A stretch of DNA of 64,000 nucleotides, from positions 186,001 through 250,000 of the forward strand of contig CANJKZ010000508.1 of NCBI GenBank assembly GCA_947471745.1, in the 5' to 3' direction. The position numbers and the translations under genes were made by a program. The stretch comes from Closterium sp. Naga37s-1. Taxonomy: Eukaryota > Streptophyta > Zygnematophyceae > Desmidiales > Closteriaceae. Below the pieces are notes generated by a model. The model worked only from the letters and a program-made list of their open reading frames with translations, did no database searches and was not told the DNA's origin. This document shows positions 1 through 10,671 of this stretch, in pieces (within the stretch, counting starts at the first letter, position 1; the number at the start of each line of letters is the position of its first letter).

Positions 1-449
1 GCCCCCAGAGCCGCCGCGACGGGCGACGGGAGGGGACCGCGCGCGGGCCCCCGTGGGCGCCACGACGGGCGACGGGAGGGGAGGCCGCGCGGGCCCCCGA
101 GTGCGCCTCGACGGGCGACGGGAGGGGACCGCGCGCGGGCCCCCGTGGTCGCCACGACGGGCGACGGGAGGGGAGGCCGCGCGGGCCCCCGAGAGCGCCA
201 CGAAGGGCGACGGGAGGGGAGGCCGCGCGGACCCCCGAGAGCGCCTCGACAGGCGACGGGAGGGGACCGCGCATGCCCCCCAAGGGCACCACGACGGGCG
301 CCACGGAAGGGTAAACCGCCACGCGCCTCGATCGCGCGGCGGGCAGAAATTAGGGTTTCTGCGCTGCGCACCACGGGGCGCGCGGCGGACAGTACGGCAG
401 CGGAAGCAGGTGGTGGGCCCATACAGGAAGGCGGCAGTGACACGCCGCC
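1..449 (-). repeat. GC-rich leader of copia element E, 46-bp tandem repeats
   Basis: Extremely GC-rich sequence between the primer-binding site of element E and the left window edge. Between about 57 and 290 it is built from ~46-bp units, each holding the core GACGGGCGACGGGAGGGG and a GCCCCCGAG/GCCCCCGTG segment; unit starts fall near 57, 105, 151, 197 and 243. By position it is the 5' untranslated leader of a minus-strand element whose gag would lie beyond base 1. Open frames across it follow from the absence of AT-rich stops and are not credible genes. Elements B, C and D have GC-rich repetitive leaders in the same place. Confidence 0.6.
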
Positions 450-460
450 CTCTGATACCA
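450..460 (-). other. Primer-binding site of element E
   Basis: Read on the minus strand this is TGGTATCAGAG, directly abutting the LTR end. It is complementary to the 3' end of plant initiator-Met tRNA, the usual copia primer. It fixes the element's strand and the inner LTR boundary. Confidence 0.8.
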
Positions 461-674
461 TGTCAAACATACTAGGAGGAGGGCCTAGGCTTAGAAGCCT
501 AGGCCTCAGTAGAACTACGAAAGGAAGCGCCAAGTGAGAGCGAGAGTTGTGTGCACGAACAGAATTGAGAAAGGAATGATTGGACTAGCAAGCAGGATAC
601 AAATAGCAAACCCTAAGGGGCTGTACTCACTATTGAGTACCCCACTGCAGGCTACACAAATAACATACTCTGAC
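461..674 (-). mobile_element. 5' LTR of copia-like element E (element runs off the left edge)
   Basis: A 214-bp LTR with TGTCA...TGACA ends on the minus strand. The inner end touches the primer-binding site; the outer end touches satellite DNA at base 675, so E inserted into the satellite. It shares the block TAG.CTG.AGTGGGGTA and a downstream TAGGGTTT-like segment with the LTRs of B, C and D, so all four belong to one LTR superfamily. It is longer than the ~125-133-bp LTRs of the others because of an extra segment near its 3' end that includes a palindrome. The 3' LTR is outside the window, so no target duplication can be checked. Confidence 0.75.
482..505. repeat. 24-bp palindrome in LTR E
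   Basis: Two 11-base arms (GGCCTAGGCTT and its reverse complement) around AG make a perfect inverted repeat. Near the 3' end of the minus-strand LTR it could form a hairpin in the transcript, perhaps near the RNA 3' end. No function is shown. Confidence 0.7.
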
Positions 675-3600
675 ATGCACGCTTGTGTGTAGGTACAAGG
701 CGGAGCTGGAACTCTGAAATCTCCCAAATTTTGTGGATCGAAAAGGTTATAACCAAGTGTTGTTGAAGTAGAAGGCCTAATCTAGTGGACTGGCAAGAAT
801 GTGGCACTAACTGCATCTCTACAAACATACGTAATGCGCTGGTCAGTTTGGTCGGTATGCGCGCCTGTAGTGCAGGTACCATGTACGACTGAAATGTCTT
901 TATCTGCCAAATTACATAGATCTGATATGTTAAAACATGGTCGGGGGGTGGGGAATGGTATAATTTTAAAGGAAATGGGAATACATACGGTATTTGCTGT
1001 ATTTGTACAGAAAGAATGATGCGTCGGCCGGTAAGGTCAGTATGCACGCTTGTGTGTAGGTACAAGGCAGAGCTGGAACTCTGAAATCTCCCAAACTATG
1101 TGTATCGGAAAGGTTATAGCCTAGTGTTGTTGAAGTAGAAGGCCTAATCTAGTGGACCGGCAAGAATATGGTACTAACAGCATCTCTACAAACATAAGTA
1201 ATGCGTTGGTCAGTTTGGTCGCTATGCGCGCCTGTAGTGCAGGTACCATGTACGACTGGAATGTCTATATCTGCCAAATTACATAGACCCGATAGCTTAA
1301 AACATGGTAGGGGGGTGGGGAATGGTATAATTTAAAGGAAGTGAGAATACATATGGTATTCACTATATTTGTACAGAGAGAATAATGCGTCGGCCGGTAA
1401 GGTCAGTATGCACGCTTGTGTGTAGGTACAAGGCGGAGCTGGAACTCTGAAATCTCCCAAATTATGTGGATCGGAAAGGTTATAACCAAGTGTTGTTGAA
1501 GTAGAAGGCCTAATCTAGTGGACAGGCAAGAACATGGCACTAACTGCATCTCGTCAAACATACGTAATGCGCTGGTCAGTTTGATCGGTATGCGCGCCTG
1601 TAGTGCAGGTACCATGTACGACTGGAATGTCTATATCTGCCAAATTACATAGATCCGATAGGTTAAAACATGGTATGGGGGTGGGAAATGGTATAATTTT
1701 TAAGGAAATGGGAATACATATGATATTCACTATATTTGTACTGAAAGAATAATGCGTCGGCCGGTAAGGTCAGTATGCACGCTTGTGTGTAGGTACAAGG
1801 CGGAGCTGGAACTCTGAAATCTCCCAAACTATGTGGATCCAAAAGGTTATAACTTAGTGTTGTTGAAGTAGAAGGCCTAATCTAGTGGACTGGCAAGAAT
1901 GTGGCACTAACTGCATCTCTACAAACATACGTAATGCGCTGGTCAGTTTGGTCGGTATGCGCGCCTGTAGTGCAGGTACCATGTACGACTGAAATGTCTT
2001 TATCTGCCAAATTACATAGATCTGATATGTTAAAACATGGTCGGGGGGTGGGGAATGGTATAATTTTAAAGGAAATGGGAATACATACGGTATTTGCTGT
2101 ATTTGTATAGAAAGAATAATGCGTCGGCCGGTAAGGTCAGTATGCACGCTTGTGTGTAGGTACAAGGCAGAGCTGGAACTCTGAAATCTCCCAAACTATG
2201 TGTATCGGAAAGGTTATAGCCTAGTGTTGTTGAAGTAGAAGGCCTAATCTAGTGGACCGGCAAGAATATGGTACTAACAGCATCTCTACAAACATAAGTA
2301 ATGCGTTGGTCAGTTTGGTCGCTATGCGCGCCTGTAGTGCAGGTACCATGTACGACTGGAATGTCTATATCTGCCAAATTACATAGACCCGATAGCTTAA
2401 AACATGGTAGGGGGGTGGGGAATGGTATAATTTAAAGGAAGTGAGAATACATATGGTATTCACTATATTTGTACAGAGAGAATAATGCGTCGGCCGGTAA
2501 GGTCAGTATGCACGCTTGTGTGTAGGTACAAGGCGGAGCTGGAACTCTGAAATCTCCCAAATTATGTGGATCGGAAAGGTTATAACCAAGTGTTGTTGAA
2601 GTAGAAGGCCTAATCTAGTGGACAGGCAAGAATATGGCACTAACTGCATCTCGTCAAACATACGTAATGCGCTGGTCAGTTTGATCGGTATGCGCGCCTG
2701 TAGTGCAGGTACCATGTACGACTGGTATGTCTATATCTGCCAAATTACATAGATCCGATAGGTTAAAACATGGTATGGGGGTGGGAAATGGTATAATTTT
2801 TAAGGAAATGGGAATACATATGGTATTCACTATATTTGTACTGAAAGAATAATGCGTCGGCCAGTAAGGTCAGTATGCACGCTTGTGTGTAGGTACAAGG
2901 CGGAGCTGGAACTCTGAAATCTCCCAAACTATGTGGATCCAAAAGGTTATAACTTAGTGTTGTTGAAGTAGAAGGCCTAATCTAGTGGACTGGCAAGAAT
3001 GTGGCACTAACTGCATCTCTACAAACATACGTAATGCGCTGGTCAGTTTGGTCGGTATGGGCGCCTGTAGTGCAGGTACCATGTACGACTGAAATGTCTT
3101 TATCTGCCAAATTACATAGATCCGATAGGTTAAAACATGGTAGGGGGGTGGGGAATGGCATAATTTAAAGGAAATGGGAATACATATGGTATTCACTGTA
3201 TTTGTACAGAGAGAATCATGCGTCGGCCGGTAAGGTCAGTATGCACGCTTGTGTATAGGTACAAGGCGGAGCTGGAACTCTGAAATCTCCCAAGTTATGT
3301 GGATCGGAAAGGTTATAACCAAGTGTTGTTGAAGTAGAAGGCCCAATCTATTGGACTGGCAAGAATATGGCACTAAGTGCATCTCTACAAGCATACGTAA
3401 AGCGCTGGTCTGTTTGGTCGGTATGCGCGCCTGTAGTGCAGGTACCATGTACGACTGGAATGTCTATATCTGCCAAATTACATAGATCCGATAGGTTAAA
3501 ACATGGTAGGGGGGTGGGGGATGGTATATTTTTTAAGGAAATGGGAATACATATGGTATTCACTATATTTGTACTGAAAGAATAATGCGTCGGCCGGTAA

Positions 3601-6600
3601 GGTCAGTATGCACGCTTGTGTATAGGTACAAGGCGGAGCTGGAACTCCGAAATCTCCCAAACTATGTGGATCCAAAAGGTTATAACTTAGTGTTGTTGAA
3701 GTAGAAGGCCTAATCTAGTGGACTGGCAAGAATGTGGCACTAACTGCATCTCTACAAACATACGTAATGCGCTGGTCAGTTTGGTCGGTATGGGCGCCTG
3801 TAGTGCAGGTACCATGTACGACTGAAATGTCTTTATCTGCCAAATTACATAGATCCGATAGGTTAAAACATGGTAGGGGGGTGGGGAATGGCATAATTTA
3901 AAGGAAATGGGAATACATATGGTATTCACTGTATTTGTACAGAGAGAATAATGCGTCGGCTGGTAAGGTCAGTATGCACGCTTGTGTATAGGTACAAGGC
4001 GGAGCTAGAACTCTGAAATCTCCCAAGTTATGTGGATCGGAAAGGTTATAACCAAGTGTTGTCGAAGTAGAAGGCCCAATCTAGTGGACTGGCAAGAATA
4101 TGGCACTAACTGCATCGCTACAAACATACGTAAAGCGCTGGTCAGTTTGGTCGGTATGCACGCCTGTAGTGCAGGTACCATGTACGACTGAAATGTCTTT
4201 ATCTGCCAAATTACATAGATCCGATAGGTTAAAACATGGTAGGGGGGTGGGGAATGGTATCATTTAAAGGAAATAGGAATACATACGGTATTGACTGTAT
4301 TTGTACAGAGAGAAAATGCGTCGACGAGTAAGGTCAGTATGCACGCTTGTGTGTAGGTACAAGGCAGAACTGGAACTCTGAAATCTCCCAAATGATGTGG
4401 ATCTGAAAGGTTATAACCTAGTGTTGTTGAAGTAGAAGGCCTAAATTAGTGGACTGGCACGAATATGGTACTAACTGCATCTCTACAAACATAAGTAATG
4501 CGCTGGTCAGTTTGGTCGGTATGCGCGCCTGTAGTGCGGGTACCATGTACGACTGGAATGTCTATATCTATCAAATTACATAGATCCGATAGGTTAAAAC
4601 ATGGTAGGGGGGTGGGGAATGGTATAATTTAAAGAAAGTGGGAATACATATGGCATTCACTGTATTTGTACCGAGAGAATAATGCGTCGGCTGGTAAGGT
4701 CAGTATGCACGCTTGTGTGTAGGTACAAGGCGGAACTAGAACTCTGAAATCTCCCAAGTTATGTGGATCGGAAAGGTTATAACCAAGTGTTGTTGAACTA
4801 GAAGGCCTAATCTAGTGGACTGGCAAGAATATGGCACTAACTGCATCGCTACAAACATACGTAATGCGCTGGTCAGTTTGGTCGGTATGCGCGCCTGTAG
4901 TGTAGGTACCATGTACGACTGAAATGTCTTTATCTGCCAAATTACATATATCCGATAGGTTAAAACATGGCAGGGGGGTGGGGAATGGTATCATTTAAAG
5001 GAAATAGGAATACATACGGTATTCACTCTATTTGTACGGAGAGAAAATGCGTCGGCCGGTAAGGTCAGTATGCACGCTTGTGTGTAGGTACAAGGCGGAG
5101 CTGGAACTCTGAAATCTCCCAAATTATGTGGATCGGAAAGGTTATAACCAAGTTTTGTTAAAGTAGAAGGCCTAATCTAGTGAACAGACAAGAATATGGT
5201 ACTAACTGCATTTCTAGAAACATAAGTAATGCGCTGGTCAGTTTGGTCGGTATTAGTGCAGGTACCATGTACGACTGAAATGTCTTTATCTGCCAGATTA
5301 CATAGATCCGATAGGTTAAAGCATGGTAGGGGGGTGGGGAACGGTATCATTTAAAGGAAATGGGAATGCATATGGTATTCACTGTATTTGTACGGAGAGA
5401 AAATGCGTCGGCCGGTAAGGTCAGTATGCACGCTTGTATGTAGGTACAAGGCGGAACTGGAACTCTGAAATCTCCCAAATTATGTGGATCGGAAAGGTTA
5501 TAACCTAGTGTTGTTGAAGTAGAAAGCCTAATCTAGTGTACTGGCAAGAATATGGTACTAACACCATCTCTACAAACATAAGTAATGCGCTGGTCTGTTT
5601 GGTCGCTATGCGCGCCTGTAGTGCAGGTACCATGTACGACTGGAATGTCTATATCTGCCAAATTACATAGATTCGATAGCTTAAAACATGGTAGGGGGGT
5701 GGGGAATGGTATAATTTAAAGGAAGTGAGAATACATATGGTATTCACTATATTTGTACAGAGAGAAAAATGCGTCGGCCGGTAAGGTCAGTATGCACGCT
5801 TGTGTGTAGGTACAAGGCGGAGCTGGAACTCTGAAATCTCCCAAATTATGTGGATCGGAAAGGTTATAACCAAGTGTTGTTGAAGTAGAAGGCATAATCT
5901 AGTGGACTGGCAAGAATATGGCACTAACTGCATCTCTACAAACATACGTAATGCTCTTGTCAGTTTGGTCGGTATGCGCGCCTGTAGTGCAGGTACCATG
6001 TACGACTGAAATGTCTTTATCTCCCAAATTACATAGATCCAATAGGTTAAAACATGGTAGGGGGGTGGGGAATGGTATCATTTAAAGGAAATGGGAATAC
6101 ATACGGAATTCGTTGTACTTGTACGGAGAGAATATGCGTCGGCCGGTAAGGTCAGTATGCACACTTGTGTGTAGGTACAAGGCGGAACTAGAACTCTGAA
6201 ATCTCCCAAATTATGTGGATCGAAAAGGTTATAACCTAGTGTTGCTAAACTAGAAGGCCTGATCTAGTGGACTGCCAAGAATATGGTACTAACTGCATCT
6301 CTACAAACATAAGTAATGCGCTGGTCAGTTTGGTCGCTATGCGCGCCTGTAGTGCAGGTACCATGTACGATTGGAATGTCTATATCTATCAAATTACATA
6401 GATCGGATAGGTTAAAACATGGTAGGGGGGTGGGCAATGGTATAATTTTAAAGGAAATGGGAATACATATGGTATTTGCTGTATTTGTATAGAAAGAATA
6501 ATGCGTCGGCCGGTAAGGTCGGTATGCACGCTTGTGTGTAGGTACAAGGCGGAACTGGAACTCTGAAATCTCCCAAACTATGTGGATCGGAAAAGCTATA

Positions 6601-7786
6601 ACCTAGTGTTGTTGAAGTAGAAGGCCTAATCTAGTGGACTGGCAAGAATATGGTACTAGCTCCATCTCTGCAAACATAAGTAATGCGCTGGTCAGTTTGG
6701 TCGCTATGCGCGCCTGTAGAGCAGGTACCATGTACGACGGGAATGTTTATATCTGTCAAATTACATAGATCCGATAGGTTAAAACATGGTAGGGGGGTGG
6801 GGAATGGTATAATTTAAAGGAAGTGAGAATACATATGGTATTCACTGTATCTGTACGGAGAGAAAATGCGTCGGCCGGTAAGGTCAGTATGCACGCTTGT
6901 GTGTAGGTACAAGGCGGAACTGGAACTCTGAAATCTCCCAAATTATGTGGATCGGAAAGGTTATAACCTAGTGTTGTTGAAGTAGAAGGCCTAATCTAGT
7001 GGACTGGCAAGAATATGGTACTAACTGCATCTCTACAAAAATAAGTAATGCGCTGGTCAGTTTGGTCGGTATGCGCGCCTGTAGTGCAGGTACCATGTAC
7101 GACTGGAATGTCTATATCTGCCAAATTACAGAGATCCGTTAGGTTGAAACATGGTAGGGGGGTGGGGAATGGTATAATTCAAAGGAAATGCAAATACATA
7201 TGGAACTAGAACTCTGAAATCTCCCAAATCATGTGGAACGGCCTAGTGCTGTTGAAGTAGAAGGCCTAATTTAGTGGACTGGCAAGAATATGGTACTAAC
7301 TGCATCTCTACAAACATAAGTAATGTGCTGGTCAGGTTGGTCGGTATGCGCGCATGTAGTGCAGGTACCATGTACAACTGGAATGTCTATATTTGTCAAA
7401 TTACATAGAGACGATAGGTAAAAACATGGTAGGGGGGTGGGGAATGGTATAATTTAAAGGAAATGGGAATACATATGGTATTCACTGTATTTGTACATAG
7501 ATAATAATGCGTTGGCCGGTAAGGTCAGTGTGCACGCTTGTGTGTAGATACAAGGCGGAACTGGAACTCTGAAATCTCCCAAATTATGTGGAACGGAAAG
7601 GTTATAACCAAGTGTTGTTGAAGTAGAAGGCCTAAGCTAGTGGACTGGCAAGAATATAGTACAAACTGCATCTCTACAAACATAAGTAATGCGCTGATCA
7701 GTTTGGTCGGTATGCGCGCATGTAGTGCAGGTACCATGTACGACTGGAATGTCTATATCTGTCAAATTGCATAGATCCGATAGGTT
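675..7786. repeat. Satellite array, block 1: 366-bp dimeric units
   Basis: About 19 copies of a ~366-bp unit. The landmark GCGTCGGCCGGTAAGG recurs at 1021, 1387, 1754, 2121 and 2487. Each unit is two diverged ~183-bp monomers: one starts GCGCTGGTCAGTTTGGTCGG and contains GGTAGGGGGGTGGGG; the other starts GCGTCGGCCGGTAAGGTCAG. The monomers align over most of their length. Higher-order periods are visible: about 1100 bp (three dimers; 801-1019 recurs at 1901-2110) and about 733 bp (two dimers; 2954-3196 recurs at 3687-3929). A truncated unit lies near 7200. Short open frames, mostly minus strand, recur with the repeat and are by-products. Unit length and organisation resemble centromeric satellites, but no centromere function can be read from sequence. 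Confidence 0.9.
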
Positions 7787-8637
7787 CCCAGGAGGCTTGA
7801 CGCCGACCTGGGCGTCTGCACGGCGTCCCAGGAGGTTGGACGCCGACCTGGGCGTCTGCACGGCGTCCTGTGGGCCCGGACGCCGACCTGGACGTCTGGT
7901 TGGCGTCCTGGGAGGCTGGACGCCGCCCTGGACGCTTGCACGGCGTTCTGGGCATCTGGACGCCGACCTGGGAGTTTGGACGGCGTCCTGGGCGTCTGGA
8001 CGCCGGACTGGGGACGCCGGGCATGTGTGGCCGGCTACGGACTGAGCTGGTCGACCAGGCACGGTTGCCCGGTCGATCGGGATACCTGGGCGACATGGGC
8101 GAAGGTCGCTGGGGTGACGTCTGCGAGGCCGACCTCGGGGGTGGTATCCCGAGGTCGACGTGGCTGGTGGGCGCAGTCGCTGGCGTGGAGTTTGCCAGGC
8201 GTCTGCGCTGTGTTCGTGACAAGGTGTGGAGCGCCAACCAGTTGCACGCACCTGCGAAGCAGGTGCACCGTTGTCCTGCGGGTGCAACGCTGTGCAGCCA
8301 ACTTGCTGCAGCGTTGGCACACCGTGGACTTGCAACGTTGGCACACCGCTACTCTGCAACGCTGGAGCGATGCGAGCGCTGCTGCGCTGGAGCGCAGTCG
8401 ACCATGCTGCGCTGGAGGTCGACCAGCAGCCTAGCTAGCTCTGATGTAGTCTGTGTTGCCAATATTGTATCAACCATTGTTCTGAACTTTTCCTAGTGGA
8501 ACTCTTGCCAACTTTCCCCGTGAACCAGCAAGTGTGTGCGCACAAGGAAACGACTAAGGAACGAACGAACGCAGAGATCACACGAGCACCCGTACCTAGC
8601 CCGCAGCCTAGCTCCCGTTGCTAAAGTTATCTCCGCA
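7787..8637 (+). mobile_element. Left LTR of copia element A1 (5'-truncated)
   Basis: Matches the right LTR from about 14503 to 15333 and ends CCGCA immediately before a TGG-starting primer site. The first ~235 bp of the LTR (14268-14502 in the right copy) are missing, and the satellite stops abruptly at GATAGGTT. Satellite resumes right of A1 in a different phase, so a deletion removed both the LTR start and some satellite. It carries ~19 bp (about 8024-8042) absent from the right LTR, plus scattered substitutions, so the two LTRs have diverged since insertion. The 5' half consists of degenerate GACGCC/GGCGTCC repeats. Confidence 0.8.
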
Positions 8638-8650
8638 TGGTGCGGTGAGC
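8638..8650 (+). other. Primer-binding site of A1, not initiator-Met type
   Basis: TGGTGCGGTGAGC directly follows the LTR end. The TGG start is expected for pairing with the CCA tail of a tRNA, but the rest does not match TGGTATCAGAG used by E and the TRIMs. The primer tRNA is unidentified. Confidence 0.5.
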
Positions 8651-8756
8651 GTGGACGACACCGCGACGAAGTTCAGTCTAGCCGACTTTGAACCAACCGT
8701 GTTCGTAGCCCGGCAGCCTTGCAGTCACTAGCGTGTGCGTAGGTGACGCCGAGGTG

Positions 8757-10360
8757 ATGGACACCCTGGAGGAACAGCTGGAGGATGCGAGAGACGCCAT
8801 GAGGCCCAGGAGTACGGGGCGATACCCTGGGCAGTCGTCGAGGCAGGACTCCGCTCCGTGTGGGCGGCGGAGCACCCCCCTTCTTGGCCTGCCTCTCCTC
8901 GACCGGTGAACAACGACGGCGGCGTCGACGTGGGCGTCAACGCCGGTGGAGGTCAGGTCGGCTGCAGTGCGGGAGGCACGTCGAGGCAACGAGGTGTGAT
9001 ACACGCCGGTGAAGCCGGCGGCGTTCAGGCGCGAGGGATGCAGTCGTCGGCGGCTGCAGGCTCCTCGCAGGGCGACGTCGGAGGACGTCGAAGCGGATTG
9101 TCGCCGATGTCGGCGACCCAGGTGACGGTGGGCGGGATTGCACCGAGTTACGGCTACTTCAAGTTTACGCCGGACAGGATCTTGGTCTACCCGCCGCTCG
9201 TTGGTCGACCGGACATACTCACCTGGAAGGAAGCCATCGAGCCCCAGCTGGAGATGGCTGGGCTGATCGGCTTCGCCCGAGGGACTGTGGCGACGCCGGA
9301 GGAGCACCACGCCGACTTACGTGCGGAGTTTCGCGCCGTGCAGCTGTTGACCTTCACGGTCATCTCGCGGTGCTGCTCGCCGGGCGTGCAGATCGCCTTG
9401 AAGTGGTGCCGGGAGTACCTCGACGCCGGCCACCGGGCGTGGCACTTCATCGAGTCGACGTACCAAGTCACCGACGACCTGTTCATCACCCAGCTTGAGG
9501 GGCAGCTGACGCACCTGCGTATGGGCGACGAGGAGACGGCGACCGACTACTGCAACCGAGCTCGGCGAATTCTCGCCACCATAAGGATGGTCGGCGCGCA
9601 GTACTCGAAGGCGTCGTACATCACGCACGTGATGCAGGGACTCTCAAGCAGCTACAACCTCCTGAAGAGGCTGTCCATGGCGCCGAGCACGAGGACGACG
9701 CTCAACGAGGACAACTTGACGTCGTACATCCTGCAAGATGAGGCGATGCAGGAGGCAGAGCGGTCCCAGGAGCTCTTGGTGCAGGCAAACTTCGTTGCCC
9801 CGGCGAAGCAAGGTGGCCGACCGGGGCAGCGTGGGCAGCCCGGCAGCGGTGGTAGCAGCGGGTGGAAGCCGGCGAAGGACGCCGACAAGCAGAGGTCTGC
9901 CACGGGTGGCGGTCGAGGAGGAGGAAGTCGGCGTCGGGAGTGCTGGATCTGCGACAGCCCCGACCACCTCTCCTTCGAGTGCCCCGACCGCAGCGATACC
10001 GACGACGACGATGCCAAGGGAGGCCGCGGGAGGTCGGCCAGCCGTCGTCCTCGTCGAGGAAACCAGCCGCGCAAGGAGAAGCAGTCGGACAAGTCGACCT
10101 CGGCGAAGGACGCCGACTCCTCTGCAGGTGGTGGCGGTAGCTGTGCAGGCAAACCCGGCGGTGGTCCTGCTCGACAGCGGTTGCTCGCACCACCTGATGG
10201 GGACGAAGGAGGCTTTCGTCGACCTGCAGCCGAGCGGCGACGTGAAGCACGTGCGCGGCTTCAATGGGGCGCTGCAGGACGTTCAGGGCCGCGGCACTGT
10301 CGCTCTGCAAGGGGAGGCCGGGAAGCTGTCAGAATCCCAACCACTAGACCATTGGGATAA
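8757..10360 (+). pseudogene. gag: Gag of copia element A1, frameshifted near its start
   Basis: Encodes the capsid/nucleocapsid precursor. The likely start is the ATG at 8757 (MDTLEEQLEDAR). A single G present in copy A2 is missing near 8790, which breaks the frame; the rest is open from there to 10360. Visible parts are the central copia Gag region (ITHVMQGL, ILQDEAMQEAERS; 9230-9780), a Gly/Arg-rich stretch, and a CX2CX4HX4C zinc knuckle at 9941-9982 (CWICDSPDHLSFEC). The C-terminal ~70 residues to 10360 are out of the true frame: the protease motif lies in the +1 frame, so Gag and protease are offset. That offset is present in both A copies and could be an old indel or a programmed shift. 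The sequence cannot decide. Confidence 0.8.
10143..10326 (+). pseudogene. pro: Protease start of element A1, cut by a TRIM insertion
   Basis: The aspartic protease signature DSGCSHHLMG is encoded at about 10173-10202, in the +1 frame relative to gag. The frame runs to 10326, where a 345-bp TRIM with a 5-bp target duplication interrupts it. Removing TRIM plus duplication (350 bp) puts this frame directly in register with the pol frame that starts at 10672, so the insertion explains the break. DSGC replaces the more common DSGA/DSGS. Confidence 0.8.
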
Positions 10361-10671
10361 AAGGGCTTGTTAAGTAGCGGGTCAGTGCGCCCATAACCCC
10401 CCAGGCCAACATGCCTGTAACCCTTCCCTAGGATCAATCGGGGATCACCAGTGGACCTCTGACACCCCCCCGCACTGGGATGCCCGAAGTGCACACACTG
10501 GGATTCGAACCCGAGACCTTCGCTCTGATACCATGTCAGAATCCCAACCACTAGACCATTGGGATAAAAGGGCTTGTTAAGTAGCGGGTCAGTGCGCCCA
10601 TAACCCCCCAGGCCAACATGCCTGTAACCCTTCCCTAGGATCAATCGGGGATCACCAGTGGACCTCTGACA
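10327..10671 (-). mobile_element. TRIM (miniature LTR retrotransposon) inside A1
   Basis: Two identical 138-bp LTRs (10327-10464 and 10534-10671), TGTCA...TGACA, flank a 69-bp interior. On the minus strand the interior begins with primer site TGGTATCAGAGC (10522-10533), matching initiator-Met tRNA, and ends with a purine tract AGTGCGGGGGGG (about 10465-10476). The target duplication GAAGC is at 10322-10326 and 10672-10676. No coding capacity. Size and layout match TRIM/SMART elements, which depend on another element's proteins. The interior also has GGGTTCGAATCCC, resembling a tRNA T-loop. Identical LTRs imply recent insertion relative to the divergence of A's own LTRs. Confidence 0.92.

Noticed and set aside
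652..7786. Many 60-140-residue minus- and plus-strand frames (MVPALQARIPTKL.., MALTASLQTYV..) as genes
   Set aside because: They recur with the 366-bp satellite period, change length with single-base variants and occur on both strands; they are repeat by-products.
7870..8496. 200-residue frames in the A LTRs (MGPDADLDVWLASW..)
   Set aside because: They lie within the LTR over degenerate GACGCC/GGCGTCC repeats and are out of place for any copia protein.
10465..10533. tRNA gene suggested by GGGTTCGAATCCC and TGGTATCAGAGC
   Set aside because: No acceptor stem, D-arm or anticodon arm can be formed; the match is the primer-binding site plus an adjacent T-loop-like sequence in a TRIM interior.
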